Source of the DNA: Branchiostoma belcheri
Lineage: Eukaryota; Chordata; Leptocardii; Amphioxiformes; Branchiostomatidae
Reading direction: 5' to 3'
Length of the DNA stretch: 64,000 nt
NCBI RefSeq assembly: GCF_001625305.1
Contig: NW_017803379.1
Span: forward strand, 41,012 to 105,011
Numbering within the stretch: position 1 is the first letter of the stretch; each line of letters begins with the position of its first letter. The notes beneath the pieces were generated by a model that saw only the letters and a list, made by a program, of their open reading frames with translations, had not been told where the DNA came from and made no database searches. Positions 35,169 to 45,434 of the stretch are shown here, in pieces. Made by a program: the position numbers and the translations under genes.

Positions 35169-36622
35169 CTATCCACTGTCCCCTGCACCACACAAGATTG
35201 TGATGGAAGCATTTTGCCATATCCAGCTTGTGTCCTCTTTGACAATCTCCCTTAAGCTTGTCCTTTGCAGAAGCCTGTCCTGTGAAAGCACATTATGATT
35301 TAAAGTCATGTGCACCTGCATACTGTAAAAACCAATATGTACACAATAAAGACAGACATACATGTAAATTGTATACACAAAGATCATTTTACAGTAAGTC
35401 TTTGTTCCTACATACAAAAATATGTAAATGATAATGTTCTACGAAGTCACTAGGGTTGTTGAACATCCAAACTTTTCTTATTGATAATTGTTTGGTATAG
35501 AGGGTGTTTGAAATTAAATGCATACTACAGGTAGTAGGCAATTCAATCAAAGTGCAAATGTTTATTTATCTACGAGTACATGTATGACTACGTAATATCA
35601 ATAGGTTGTGTTTCCAACAGAGTTCAGTGTATTCTGGACTAGTGAGGTTACAATGTATGTGCTGACAGCCACTCTGCAGAGTAAGGGGAGTGCGGTAAAA
35701 GTGGAAATGTTAAAGTAGTACCTGCAGCTGCAGCTTCAACGGATCATTTAGGAATGATGACTTTCCTACTCCTAGCTTGAGTTGAACACTAAGACTGCGG
35801 AAAACAAGCAATGTCAGATGTTAAACTTTTGCAGTATGGCTGCTCAGAGGAATTGAGATGTTACCATAAATTATACCACCATCTTGTTATCCAAAATTTC
35901 TGTTGACTTTGAGATGGTTACCACTTATAAGCCTTCAAAGCACCCTGTGTGGCATAGAAAAAATGAATACCTCTTGCCCCTTCCATCCCATAAAGGCACC
36001 AACCCGTCACTAAACACTCCAGCAAAGAATGCTGTGAAAAGATGATATATTCATATAATGTATCATTTTGTATCCATCATCAGCTGCTGAATGCGAAGTA
36101 CCATATTATGTGTACTACAGCTGGAATGGGAGTTATTGACTTAATCGGGATGGATTCTGATTCTGATTCAAGGTATTAAATCTTGATATCCAGAATTTTT
36201 TTTGCAAGGAGAAGCAACATACAGCATATTGTTCGTATTGTTGACACTGATTTGAAGTTTGATTGACACTGCTAAAAAAATTATTTAAAAAATCCTTAAA
36301 ATGTACTTCATTCTTGACCCCAACATTCTTTCTGATTTTACCCTCATATGATGCATACCTGATAGTGTATCCCCCTCAGGTTTTGGTTTGCAGACAGAGC
36401 CTCCCATCATCTAAAAGAGGAATAAATATTACAGTAATGTTCTTGTGGTTTTAGTATACATGTAGTAAGCATATTTGTGAGTTAAGTATATACAAACATG
36501 TAAAAATGGCCACTTCCAATTTCCATAAACAAAAATTGTGTGTTCCTGCATGCACTTTCTGATATTTTCTGTCAGGTGAGCTCTGATTAGGTGCTTACCT
36601 CTGAGAAGGTGATGTCTGCCAT
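35169..36622 (-). CDS. predicted small protein of unknown family (5 coding exons, 106 codons)
   Basis: Coding exons in transcript order: 36599-36622 (within exon 36599-36723), 36359-36410, 35971-36031, 35722-35794, 35169-35279, all GT-AG and phase-compatible. It begins MADITFSEMMGGSV and ends at TAG 35169-35171. No signal peptide or known domain was recognised. The last exon (LREIVKEDTSW) resembles the start of the last exon of the neighbouring gene (LLEVVEQETSW), and the 3' flanks are also duplicated, so the two are probably paralogues at least in part. A non-coding first exon (36940 to about 36985) would come from the TATA promoter near 37.0 kb; the promoter near 38.1 kb may be an alternative start. 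Exon choice rests only on splice signals and frame, so the model may be wrong in detail. Confidence 0.4.
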
Positions 36623-36939
36623 CTCTGGTTTTGAAGTGTAATTTGACAGGAAAACTCTGATGTAACGTCAGGTCTTCTGTATGAGGACTCTTAGACTTGG
36701 AATTCCCTTTTGTGACAGTTGACCTGTAAAGAAGGATCCATTATTGTGTGTAATAGATATGCATGAACAAATACTGTAACATATAATAGTATGTTTTCTA
36801 CAATAAGTAAATACAGTTCCATTGTCTAATGCACAGCAGGTTGTCTGTACCCTCTCCATATGTTATTTTCAAATAACAAAGCTCTTACATCATTACTGTA
36901 ACTATCATTCTGCCAATGTATAAAAAGACCTGGGCTTAC

Positions 36940-37122
36940 CTCCGACTTTGCTTCCAGTAACACAGCTAGGGAGCAAGATTACTATTGACTCTTGTTGCCT
37001 GGCTTTTATAGCTTCAAGGAAAGGGGGAAGCCCCAATGTCAGTGGCCAATCAGTAAGGGGTATGTCATGGAAAAACCCATGAAATCATATCGTCTTTTAG
37101 AAATGATACTCAGGGAATTTCC
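36940..37122 (-). promoter_or_regulatory. core promoter P1 with TATA, CCAAT and kappaB-like site
   Basis: On the minus strand, TATAAA lies at 37005-37010, a CCAAT box (ATTGG on the minus strand) at 37046-37050, and the perfect kappaB decamer GGGAATTTCC at 37113-37122. A short leader then reads to a GTAAGC donor at 36939. The leader matches the P3 leader (ctagctgtg.tactggaagca) but lacks the ATG present in P3. Confidence 0.65.
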
Positions 37123-37470
37123 ACCTGGTAAGTCATGGTGGTATGCCCCTTTGTTCATAATAAATAGTCATGACGTTGTTTGAACTCTGACACATCTAAA
37201 TTATGCATACAGCTGCAGGTAGTACATGGAAAGATTTTAAATGTTGTATTTTGAGGCTGCATAACAGGTAAAGGTTATATTGACATTAAAAAAATACTAT
37301 TAGCTTTTTCTCTGTGTGTTCTCTTCTAAACATGAACAGGGTTTTGCATGATAGGAATGGAGTACATGTATTATCACAGATTCAATGGTGGGTAGAATTT
37401 GACCAGTCAAGAGTTAGGCTTACATCCTTATTGAATGACCACATGCCTGATGTTATTATACTCATACTTT

Positions 37471-37684
37471 CAAAGTCCCAAGTCTTGGAAAGTCCCAACT
37501 CATTGAAGGTCCCAACTCATGGAAAGTCCCAAGTCTTGGAAAGTCCCAAGTCATGGAAAGTCCCAAGTCTTGGAAAGTCCCAAGTCATGGAAAGTCCCAA
37601 GTCATGGAAAGTCCCAAGTCATGGAAAGTCCCAAGTCTTGGAAAGTCCCAAGTCATGGAAAGTCCCAAGTCATAGAAAGTTCCG
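37471..37684 (-). repeat. 17-bp tandem array whose core is the kappaB decamer
   Basis: Thirteen units start every 17 bp. Ten contain GGAAAGTCCC exactly (GGGACTTTCC on the minus strand), at 37487, 37521, 37538, 37555, 37572, 37589, 37606, 37623, 37640 and 37657. The units at 37470, 37504 and 37674 are degenerate. Between cores the spacer alternates aagtcat and aagtctt. It lies about 460-680 bp upstream of the P1 TATA box. Confidence 0.9.
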
Positions 37685-38057
37685 TAACAATGGTATGAGA
37701 AAGTAAATACAGTTCCTGAAAGCAGAACAGGTCATCTGTACTCTACCCACGTTATTATCTATTATTATTATAAAACGTTTTTGAGAAAACTGAATGACTG
37801 TGCAAAATGCAGTGAACTGTGCACACTAAACAACCCAACACACTTATCAAGTAGGGGTGACCTTTAGCTTCAAGACTAAATCATGCTCCTACAGTACATG
37901 TAACAGGCCACCTTACCCCCTTGAAAATCATGTCAAATGCCAATATAACTGGCAATCCTCGAATTGCAAGTATGGCTAATATATGCTATATATGCTATGC
38001 CAACAAGTGCATCGTTCATGTTCAACTTAGCTGCATGAGAAATGACTGATTGCTTAC

Positions 38058-38240
38058 CTCGAGCTCCTTGCGTGCTTGCCCTGGCAGGGTCCAACAGCAA
38101 AAGAGGAAGATGGCGGTTGTTCTTTGCTTTTATAGCTAAGGGGAATCCCCAGTCTTAAGCTATAGCCAATCAGAGCACAGGTGTAATGGGAAGTCCAATG
38201 ACTCATGTCTAGTTTTAGAAACAGGTTGCAGGGACTTTCT
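38058..38240 (-). promoter_or_regulatory. core promoter P2, paralogous to P1 and P3
   Basis: TATAAA (minus) at 38129-38134, CCAAT box at 38166-38170, GGGACTTTCT at 38231-38240 (one mismatch to kappaB), and a palindromic kappaB-like GGGGAATCCCC at 38140-38150. A leader of about 45-50 bp ends at a GTAAGC donor just below 38058 and has no ATG, so its transcript must start translation in a later exon. The nearest compatible acceptor seen is at 36723. Confidence 0.55.
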
Positions 38241-38249
38241 ACCTTTGGT

Positions 38250-39681
38250 CATGTGATCTGTGTCTCAGGTGTACACACCTGCTTTGTTGTTTACCTGACT
38301 TCACAAAGGACCATGAGAGAAACACACAATGCTGCCTGTAACACAATGATACTCACCATAATTGTGATTTAGCTAAATGTTTAAAATTTAAGTCAACGCA
38401 GTTTGCATTGCTTGTGGCTGCAGAAAACATGCATTTATCAGTATACCATATTGTCAATGAGCAAAAATCCTACTCACTGGGTTGTGAAATATCTCTAACA
38501 AATTTACAATACAGTTGTAGTTGACAACAAAGGACTCAAGAAAACCACTGGCCCTGTTAATTCTGCTTTATTGTGAAAGGCACATTATATATACATAGAT
38601 GTATACTTAACACAGCTTAAAAAATATAGGTGTTAAAAATTGTCATTATACACATAATGCAATTCTCATGCACTCCAGTTAGTTGTTAAAAACATACATG
38701 TAGATGTGAAACTCAATGTGGTATTTGAAAGTAGTACAGGTGATTTACATGTACATTTGGACATGTCATATGTATAGAATGTAGGTGTGGATGGGAGCCT
38801 TAGAAAACTTTTCACATGTACATTAGCCAGTTGTAAATACAAAAAATCTTCATTTAAAAAAAAATTCAATCATAACTCTAATCCCTCCTAGTATGCATTG
38901 TCAAAGGCATTAATTAAAGTTAGTTAACTGATGGTGACACTTCCTGAATGTATACTATGTTGGATAATTGTATGTAACAAGGTATTTAACCAGTAGAGTC
39001 TGTCAGTGTTAATACTTTTCCATCATTGAGGGTGCAATAAACTTTTTAGGCAAACCATTTTAACATCCATAACATGCCATATCACAATGATCATAATAAT
39101 AGCAGAATATAACAGGGTCTATATTATAAGAGCATAAGCAAGTAAGCAATACAACTTTTACAAGCCTTGGCATACAACTCCTTATCACAAGCACTGTGAT
39201 TTAGCATTTATCACATTATATAACAGGATAAAACAGCATGATGAAGCAAGTAAGCAAGCAAAAACAAATCCTTGTTGTCTCTTATAACAGCCTTTAACCT
39301 CTATCCATCAAGTTGGGGGTAAAGAATCAACAAAATAATCAGATTTAGCACAAGAATACATGCTTATAATTCAACATTTCAGTATCTCCAAATTGTTATG
39401 ATCAATTGTTTTCATAACTCTTGCTGCATACCTTTTGCTGTTTCTTTGGTTTTGCCAATTTGGGGAAAAAAACCTTCATAACATGGGGTGACTTTTATTT
39501 GTTACCCAACACTACATGTAGTCAACTGTAATATTGTGCCATGTATAGTTTTGGCTTCCTTATTTGCATTATTACACTCATATGGGGATTGGTATTTTTG
39601 GAAATCATTAAAATCAAATGTGAGCAAATTATAAATTTGTTTGAGTTCTGAAACAAGGATAATCTTCATGATGAAGGATAC
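38250..39681. other. non-coding stretch between the duplicated genes
   Basis: AT-rich with no accepted exon. Runs of aagcaagtaagcaag words occur at 39130-39260. Confidence 0.4.
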
Positions 39682-39792
39682 CTGACAGATAAAGGCCAAT
39701 TGCTGATAATCTGATAATTTTTTTTTTTTTGTCTTTTTGTTCAATTTTTGACCACCACTGCTACACAACCAGTATTTTAAACAGCAGATACC
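39682..39792. repeat. segmental duplicate of 35041-35130
   Basis: Shares agataaaggccaattgctga, ttgaccaccactgctac.ca and aacagcagatac in order. The only large difference is a longer T run. Each copy lies downstream of one of the two paralogous minus-strand genes. Confidence 0.8.
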
Positions 39793-39983
39793 TACTAGTA
39801 GGCCATGACAAGCTTGCCATTCACTGTCCCTTCACCGGCTTTGTCACAGAAGTGGTCACTACAGCAGTGGTTTCTACGGAGGACTGCTGTAGTACATGAA
39901 CACAGAAGATATCATGTAGGCACTCAGCCTGTTGTAACAGGCCAGAAAGTACCCCTGGGCAGAGTATATTCTGGCATATTACA

Positions 39984-42900
39984 CTAGTATAATGATATCT
40001 TCATGTAGTCATGAGGCCCTCCAACAAGACCAACATCCCATTCCCAGACCTCAGGGTCTTTTGTCCCCTGCAGGGCCAGGTCATGAAATGCAAGTATGAT
40101 CGGTGAAGACACAAAACCTGTACCTCCCCAGCTTGTGTCCTCTTCCCTGCTTGTGTCCTCTTCCCTGCTTGTGTCCTCTACCCTGCTTGTGCCCTCTTCC
40201 CAGCTTGTGTCCTCTTCCCTGCTTGTGTCCTCTACCCTGCTTGTGCCCTCTTCCCTGCTTGCGTCCTCTCCCCTACTTGCGTCCTCTCCCCTGCTTGTGT
40301 TCTCTCCCCTGCTTGCGTCCTCTCCCCTGCTTGTGTTCTCTCCCCTGCTTGTGTTCTCTCCCCTGCTTGTGTCCTCTTCCCAGCTTGTTTCCTGTTCAAC
40401 AACCTCAAGAAGCCCCTTGACCTGTAAAAAGCACAATGACGATATGAAGTATCAGTCTCTTTTGTACTATAAAAACATAGCAGGTCAGGCTTCCAAAGTT
40501 AATATGCAACACTGTAAAATATGGTCGTTGTGTATCTGTCTATCTTGTTCCTATATATACACCGATCTTAATTTTATGGATGACATCCGCACGTGCATTG
40601 ATTTTAACACTATATAATGGTTGTTCTGTGGCCTGTTTACACACCATGATGTCTACCCTGCAGTCATGTGGAACACCCTAAAGTTTATGTAGCCCTCCAA
40701 TAGAGAGACCTTGGGACTGTTTTTTATTTTAGCGGGGGGGGGGGGACTGATGCACTGGGGGATAGGGTACCCTGACTGATATTTTCAATAAACAAACCTG
40801 AATGTGCAGAACATTTTTCCGTGCAAATCTTTTTAAAAATCGTGTGATAATATAGGGAGAGGTACATGTACTAGTGATACATGTACTGGTGGTACAAGGA
40901 GCAACAGACAACCACTCTAATACTAAAAATCAAAATTTTAACGGGGAGTATGCCTACATTGCAATCTTTAAAATTTTGGTACATACTCATAAACCAGCTC
41001 AGTTGCTGCCCACTGCATGCGTTTTGGCAAACCTAAGTACATTGTACGTCCATATCCGCTGTCCCATTCAAAGAACACTAACAGTTTTTATTGTGTTTCA
41101 TGTAAAGGGGCATAAAAAAGTGAGGAGAGGAGGGCCATTGAAAAAATTTTACCGGGCCCTCTTTACCTCCTCCCATTAAATATCAATACAATCCCATATT
41201 AGCTACACCTTTGAAATCCCAGAGTCCTGAGTCCTGGGTAGCTATAAGTCATCAGGGTCAGTACCACAAAGGCCAGGGTCCCCGATACCATCTGCAAGGC
41301 CACGAGCACAAAGACCAGGGCTTTCTCTCCAAGCAGAAGCACTTTTTACCTGAAATGTTTTCGGCCGCAGTTTCATCCAACCTCTGCTTTGATCCCTCAC
41401 GGCATCTCTCATGTCACTTGGATACCAACCTGGCTGGTAGTCAGCTGCAGATAGAGCAACACAAACAACAGAATCTGATCAAGAAGAACAGAGATCCTGC
41501 CAGACTGCAGTACAAAATGTATTTTGGAGATAATTTTTTTGTTGCAACTGGACTACTGGGGTATGACATCGTAGAAATCTTTCAGTAAAAGAGGATGTCC
41601 TTAACCAAAGCTAGGGACTCATTTCCTCACCTGAGTCAAGAGAGGCCCAAGGACACAACACTCGGGCCTACGAGGGATTGAAAATGGATTCATAGCGTCA
41701 ACAGTTTCTCACCTGGTATGCCAGGTGCACCAACAGGAACAGGTGCTCCCATCGGCCCCACAGCTCCATCGAGCGAGTAGTTACCAGGCTCACCCTTCCG
41801 AGTGAACAGACCAAGACGTCCCTTCAGGCTCCAGAAACTGATGCTACCAGGGGTACCAACAGGATCTGGAGGGGAAAGATTAGAACATTCACCATGACTA
41901 CATGTTAATTTTTAAATCTTTTTTTATGACCAGACTATAATATTTGAACCACTATATATCGCAACCAGAAAGGACCCCTACTCTTTTCTTTTCTTTACTC
42001 TTTTCGATAATTGTAGTGGGGTCTTTAACCTGCTCAAGTCAAGGTGTGGCTCTCCTCAAGCACAGGACCTCCAACTTAACGTTTTATCCAAAAGGATGTC
42101 CCTAATTGAAGCTAGGTACTCATTTTCTCACCTGAGCAAGATGTAGAGTACATCCCAAACTGTGGGGGGTCTGGGAGAACACGGGGGGCTTGCCGTGGTT
42201 CCAGATCTCCATAACTCCAACTGCTCCAGCGCTGCCACCCCACCACCTCGCCACCACATACATAATATGTCGACACTTCATATATACTGTCATAAGCTGT
42301 CAGGTGAGGCATTTCTAGCTCATGTCTTGCCTGTACAAATAGGTCATGAACCTGAAAAAGATGACAATGGTAATGGTAAGAAGCATCAGTCACAATATAT
42401 CTATCACTTTGTATTACATGTACTAGTTATGGTTCATTTTGTTGTGTTGACGTTCTGATTATAGATCATGATATGGTTTCCACATCTTGTCCAATTTGTG
42501 CTTGCTTACAGAAAGGTTTATATTTTTATTAACTACTAGTCATATTAGGGTTATATCTAGGATGACAATAGCTGATTATTAACATTTTTATTAACTACGT
42601 CATATTAGGGTTATATCTAGGATGACAATAGCTGATGCTTGGTGTGGTCACAGCACAGGCTTTAATTAGTAAATTATATCCTACCTGTTGAGGTGACCTG
42701 TTGTTGCTTAAATCAATCACCCTTGTTGTGACAGTAACAGTAACGTTGCTACAGTTGTTACTGCTTCCATAAACTACACCACCAATGGAACCCATGATAT
42801 GAAACAAACACATCAGCTGAAAAAAAAAAACACTTCTGAATCAGTTTGTTTATCAGGAAAAACAAGATCATTACAAAATGTACATCTTATTATGATACTG

Positions 42901-43764
42901 TATTTGAAGGGAAGAATTGTGTCCAAGGGTCAGACCAAATAATTTTCATTGGTGTTTCTTGCAATTCCTCGGTATAGAAATTTATTAGGCAAAAACACGA
43001 ATTTGATTCATTGGTTCTTTGTTTGTTTTTTTCAGTAGAAATATAAAATGAAAGCCAAGAAATTATTGACTAAATTGGTCTGGCCTTACAAACACAATAT
43101 CAGATGTATGACACTAAGTCATGACATAACATCTGCCTTCAAAAGGCATTGCCGCTGTGGCCAAGAGGTATCATGTTACATGCTATGCTACACCTGCATG
43201 ACCATTCCTTTGTCTGACTCATACTTCTGCTTTTTACCTTCCCCTGCTGTCAAACCCAGTTTCCAATGCAAATTTGTTGCCTCTAAATGTAGACTGTTGA
43301 AGTTTTTGTATAATTGAATCTGTGGGGAACTTGTGCTTCTTTTATACCTCTAAAGTGACGCAAGCTAACTTCCAAAATGCCTGATGCTCAATTGACAGGA
43401 ACTGCTCACTGTAAATCACTTAATGTTCACAGTAGCAACAGTTCACGGTCTGAGAAAAATGGACTCGGTGGCGGAAGTATACTTTGGCAGTGGCAGCAAA
43501 AACAAAGTCGACAAACTATTTGTTCACAATAATGAAGTTTGCAGTACAGAAGTGACTGTACAAACCGTGAATGTAAAAGTACCGTGTAAAAATTGTGAAT
43601 TACAGTTGGACCTTGATAAAGCACCTTGTCTGCCTTGCAAAAGTATGTAAATTTATCTAACATGTTAGTCTTCATACCTTGACCAGGATTAGAATTACCT
43701 ACACAATGATCTAGCAGTTAAGTTACCAATGTTTGAAAAGACCAGGGCTTACCAGTGGCTCCAT
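39984..43764 (-). CDS. predicted secreted protein with collagen-like segment and hexapeptide-repeat tail (6 exons, 349 codons)
   Basis: Exons: 43753-43764, 42685-42816, 42132-42351, 41713-41865, 41350-41444, 39984-40421; GT-AG and frame-compatible, summing to 1050 nt with stop. Exon 1 encodes MEPL and joins LMCLFHIMGSIGGVVYG, a good signal peptide. Residues about 25-40 carry N-glycosylation sites (NCS, NVT). Exon 3 gives an ordinary segment but its 3' half looks like a reversed SINE. Exon 4 has an imperfect Gly-X-Y run (nine Gly triplets of twelve, from GRLGLF to GAPGIP). The last exon opens LLEVVEQETSW and then repeats a six-residue unit of TSREED type about 14 times before a unique tail. 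No known family was recognised. Promoter P3 lies immediately upstream. The signal peptide and promoter support a real gene; internal exons and the 3' end (an alternative terminal exon near 39850 is possible) are less certain. Confidence 0.45.
40129..40388 (-). repeat. 18-bp coding minisatellite (six-residue repeat)
   Basis: The plus strand reads cttccctgcttgtgtcct repeated about 14 times with substitutions. On the minus strand this encodes TSR(G/E/V)E(N/D/G) hexamers, and the length keeps the frame. All three frames are open on both strands here, which creates misleading Leu/Ser-rich plus-strand frames. Confidence 0.85.
41585..41700 (-). mobile_element. SINE fragment (family 1), reversed
   Basis: Minus strand reads aatccctcgtaggcccgagt, tgtgtccttgg, ctcaggtgaggaaatgagt and agctttggttaaggacatcc, the order of family-1 SINEs. 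It lies in the intron between exons 4 and 5 of the predicted secreted gene. Confidence 0.6.
41990..42270 (-). mobile_element. SINE (family 1), reversed, overlapping a predicted exon
   Basis: Minus strand begins ggtggcgaggtggtgg near 42252 and ends with aggagagccacacc, aaagacccc.ctacaatta and cgaaaagagt near 41995. The predicted exon 3 (42132-42351) takes its last ~120 bases and its donor (ctcag|gtgagaaaatgag) from this element. Confidence 0.5.
42523..42635. repeat. near-identical tandem duplication, ~62-bp offset
   Basis: The block gtcatattagggttatatct plus aggatgacaatagctgat occurs at about 42539-42575 and again at 42599-42636, preceded each time by tttttattaacta. The only difference is a 3-base indel. 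Confidence 0.85.
43259..43401 (-). repeat. duplicated TATA-containing segment, copy a
   Basis: Shares tttccaatgcaaatttgttg, cctctaaatgtagactgttg, ttttatacctctaaa and aaatgcctgatgctcaa with 45435-45566. On the minus strand both copies read ggtataaaa, a TATA-like word. A MITE (43407) begins just beyond this copy. Confidence 0.75.
43407..43606 (-). mobile_element. MITE-like element, copy 3 of 4
   Basis: The ends cactgtaaatcac and gtgaattacagt are inverted. The core gagaaaaatggac is the complement of tccatttttctc in the 8389 and 28097 copies. It creates a spurious plus-strand frame. Confidence 0.6.
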
Positions 43765-43943
43765 GACTGTGTGCTTCCAGTAGCACAGCTAGGCAGGAAT
43801 TTTACTAAACAGTGTTGCTTTCTGACTTTTATATTAAAGTAAAGGGGAAGGCCCTAATGACAGTGGCCAATCAGTGCTGGTTGTGTGTCAAGGAAAAACC
43901 CATGAAGTCATCTTCTGTTAGAAATGAGAGTCAGGGAATTTCC
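43753..43943 (-). promoter_or_regulatory. core promoter P3 of the predicted secreted gene
   Basis: TATAAA (minus) at 43828-43833, CCAAT box at 43867-43871, GGGAATTTCC at 43934-43943. Spacing (39 and 106 bp from TATA) nearly equals P1 (41 and 108). The leader carries the ATG at 43762-43764 and a GTAAGC donor four codons later. Confidence 0.7.
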
Positions 43944-44472
43944 ACCTAGCCACAATGGAAATCCCCCCAAACTTATACAGAATGTAATTGAATAGTCCTA
44001 CTCCATTCCCTCTCTTCAGCCACAAACAAAGGCACAGAGCCTTAATTGTTTGCTTGAATACATCAGAAAGAGGAAGTGTTTTCAAGTTGAAGTTTTCAAA
44101 TGTTTTATGTCCCACTAGCAGCTGTGATTTATAAAATATTTCATATCAATTCTGTAACTATACCTTCATTCTTCATACCTCCGTTCTTCAGCCAGTTTAA
44201 TCTCTATTTACATACCAGATGAGACTGAATTGAAGAACAAAAATTAACACTCAGCATTGGTACAAATGTAGATTCCTTCCTTTGTAGGCACCAGTGACAT
44301 GTGATACAGGTTGGGAAGGTCTGCTTTCAACACCACATCACACTGAGGAAACTTAAGACTTGAACTTATGTCCCTTTGTTCAGTCACCTGTTCAATGTAC
44401 ATATGGTAGAATTTGTCTACTTGTGACCTGGTGAAATTACAACGTAGATACTTTATTCAAGCAAGTCATCAT

Positions 44473-44550
44473 GGAAAGTCCCAAGTCATGAAAAGTCCAA
44501 AGTCGTGAAAAGTCCAAAGTCGTGAAAAGTCCCAAGTCGTGAAAAGTCCC
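44473..44550 (-). repeat. second 17-bp kappaB-core array
   Basis: Five units start at 44473, 44490, 44507, 44524 and 44541. The first is an exact GGAAAGTCCC; the others are GAAAAGTCC(C/A) variants. It lies about 640-720 bp upstream of the P3 TATA box. Confidence 0.85.
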
Positions 44551-44963
44551 AAGTTTTGATAATTTCAAGTCCTACAGCAGCCAAATAGAATATATTATAG
44601 TTCTATCCTCCCCCCCCCCCACACACACAAACTCACACCCACCACAAAGCCTTATTTGTCTGCTTAAATACAGTCATCATAAAGTGGAAATGTCTCTTTG
44701 CTCATGTCACCATTGTTGGTTTCTCTATACCAGTCATTTATGTCTGAAGAACCATGCTTGGCTGTGCATCCTTTATCAAACTGTACCTAGATTTCTACTT
44801 TTGTGTACCCAACAGTGATATTTGATACAGGCCAGAACAAATCATGTCCAGTACTGTCCATGGTGCTGAATAGGCATCACGCACTTCAGATTTAGTGCCA
44901 TTTGTGACACGGAATGGGTAAGTAGCTAGGCCAGTTGAAACGAGTTTGAGAATTTGAGACTCA

Positions 44964-44973
44964 GGGAATTTCC
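44964..44973 (-). promoter_or_regulatory. isolated kappaB-like decamer in a duplicated upstream segment
   Basis: GGGAATTTCC in the context tcagggaatttccacct, the same context as at P1 and P3. No TATA or CCAAT box is found at the matching distances, so this looks like a decayed fourth promoter copy. Confidence 0.5.
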
Positions 44974-45434
44974 ACCTGAAACTCCATCCCTCCCTCAGGC
45001 ACAAACACTGGCACAAAGCCTTGTTTGCTTGACTACATCACAAAGACAAAGACAGATTCCTGCATCTGTTCACTTTGACGTAACACACCAGCTTTGCAAG
45101 TACGCGGCGTGGTGGAACCTGGCTACTTTACACTGAATGACCTGTTACACTTACATGTAAACTTTGAATATCTAACTCTAGACTTATGTTAATAGTCCAG
45201 ACATTTTTCGTCTGTCTTCCTGTGACGTCCACTGTAGGTTTCTTTTCATTCAATCCATTAGAAATAGCACCTCTTTTGTAGTTGTTCGTGCAGAATCTTG
45301 CAATGTGTGTCTCGCTACCTACTCTCATTCGTACAAAAGGTATGTAACTTTATATTTGTATCTGAATGAAGACTGAGACACTGACATATCTAAAGTATGT
45401 ATACAGGTACATGGAAATTTTTAAATGCACTTAA

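Noticed and set aside
37314-37706. 130-codon plus-strand frame with a 17-residue repeat
   Set aside because: The repeat is the 17-bp kappaB-core array read three times per 51 bp. A unit that is not a multiple of three argues against coding selection.
40096-40617. Long plus-strand frames rich in Leu/Ser or Cys/Pro
   Set aside because: They are the complement of the 18-bp minisatellite, which has no stops in any frame. The minus strand has the splice acceptor and fits the exon series.
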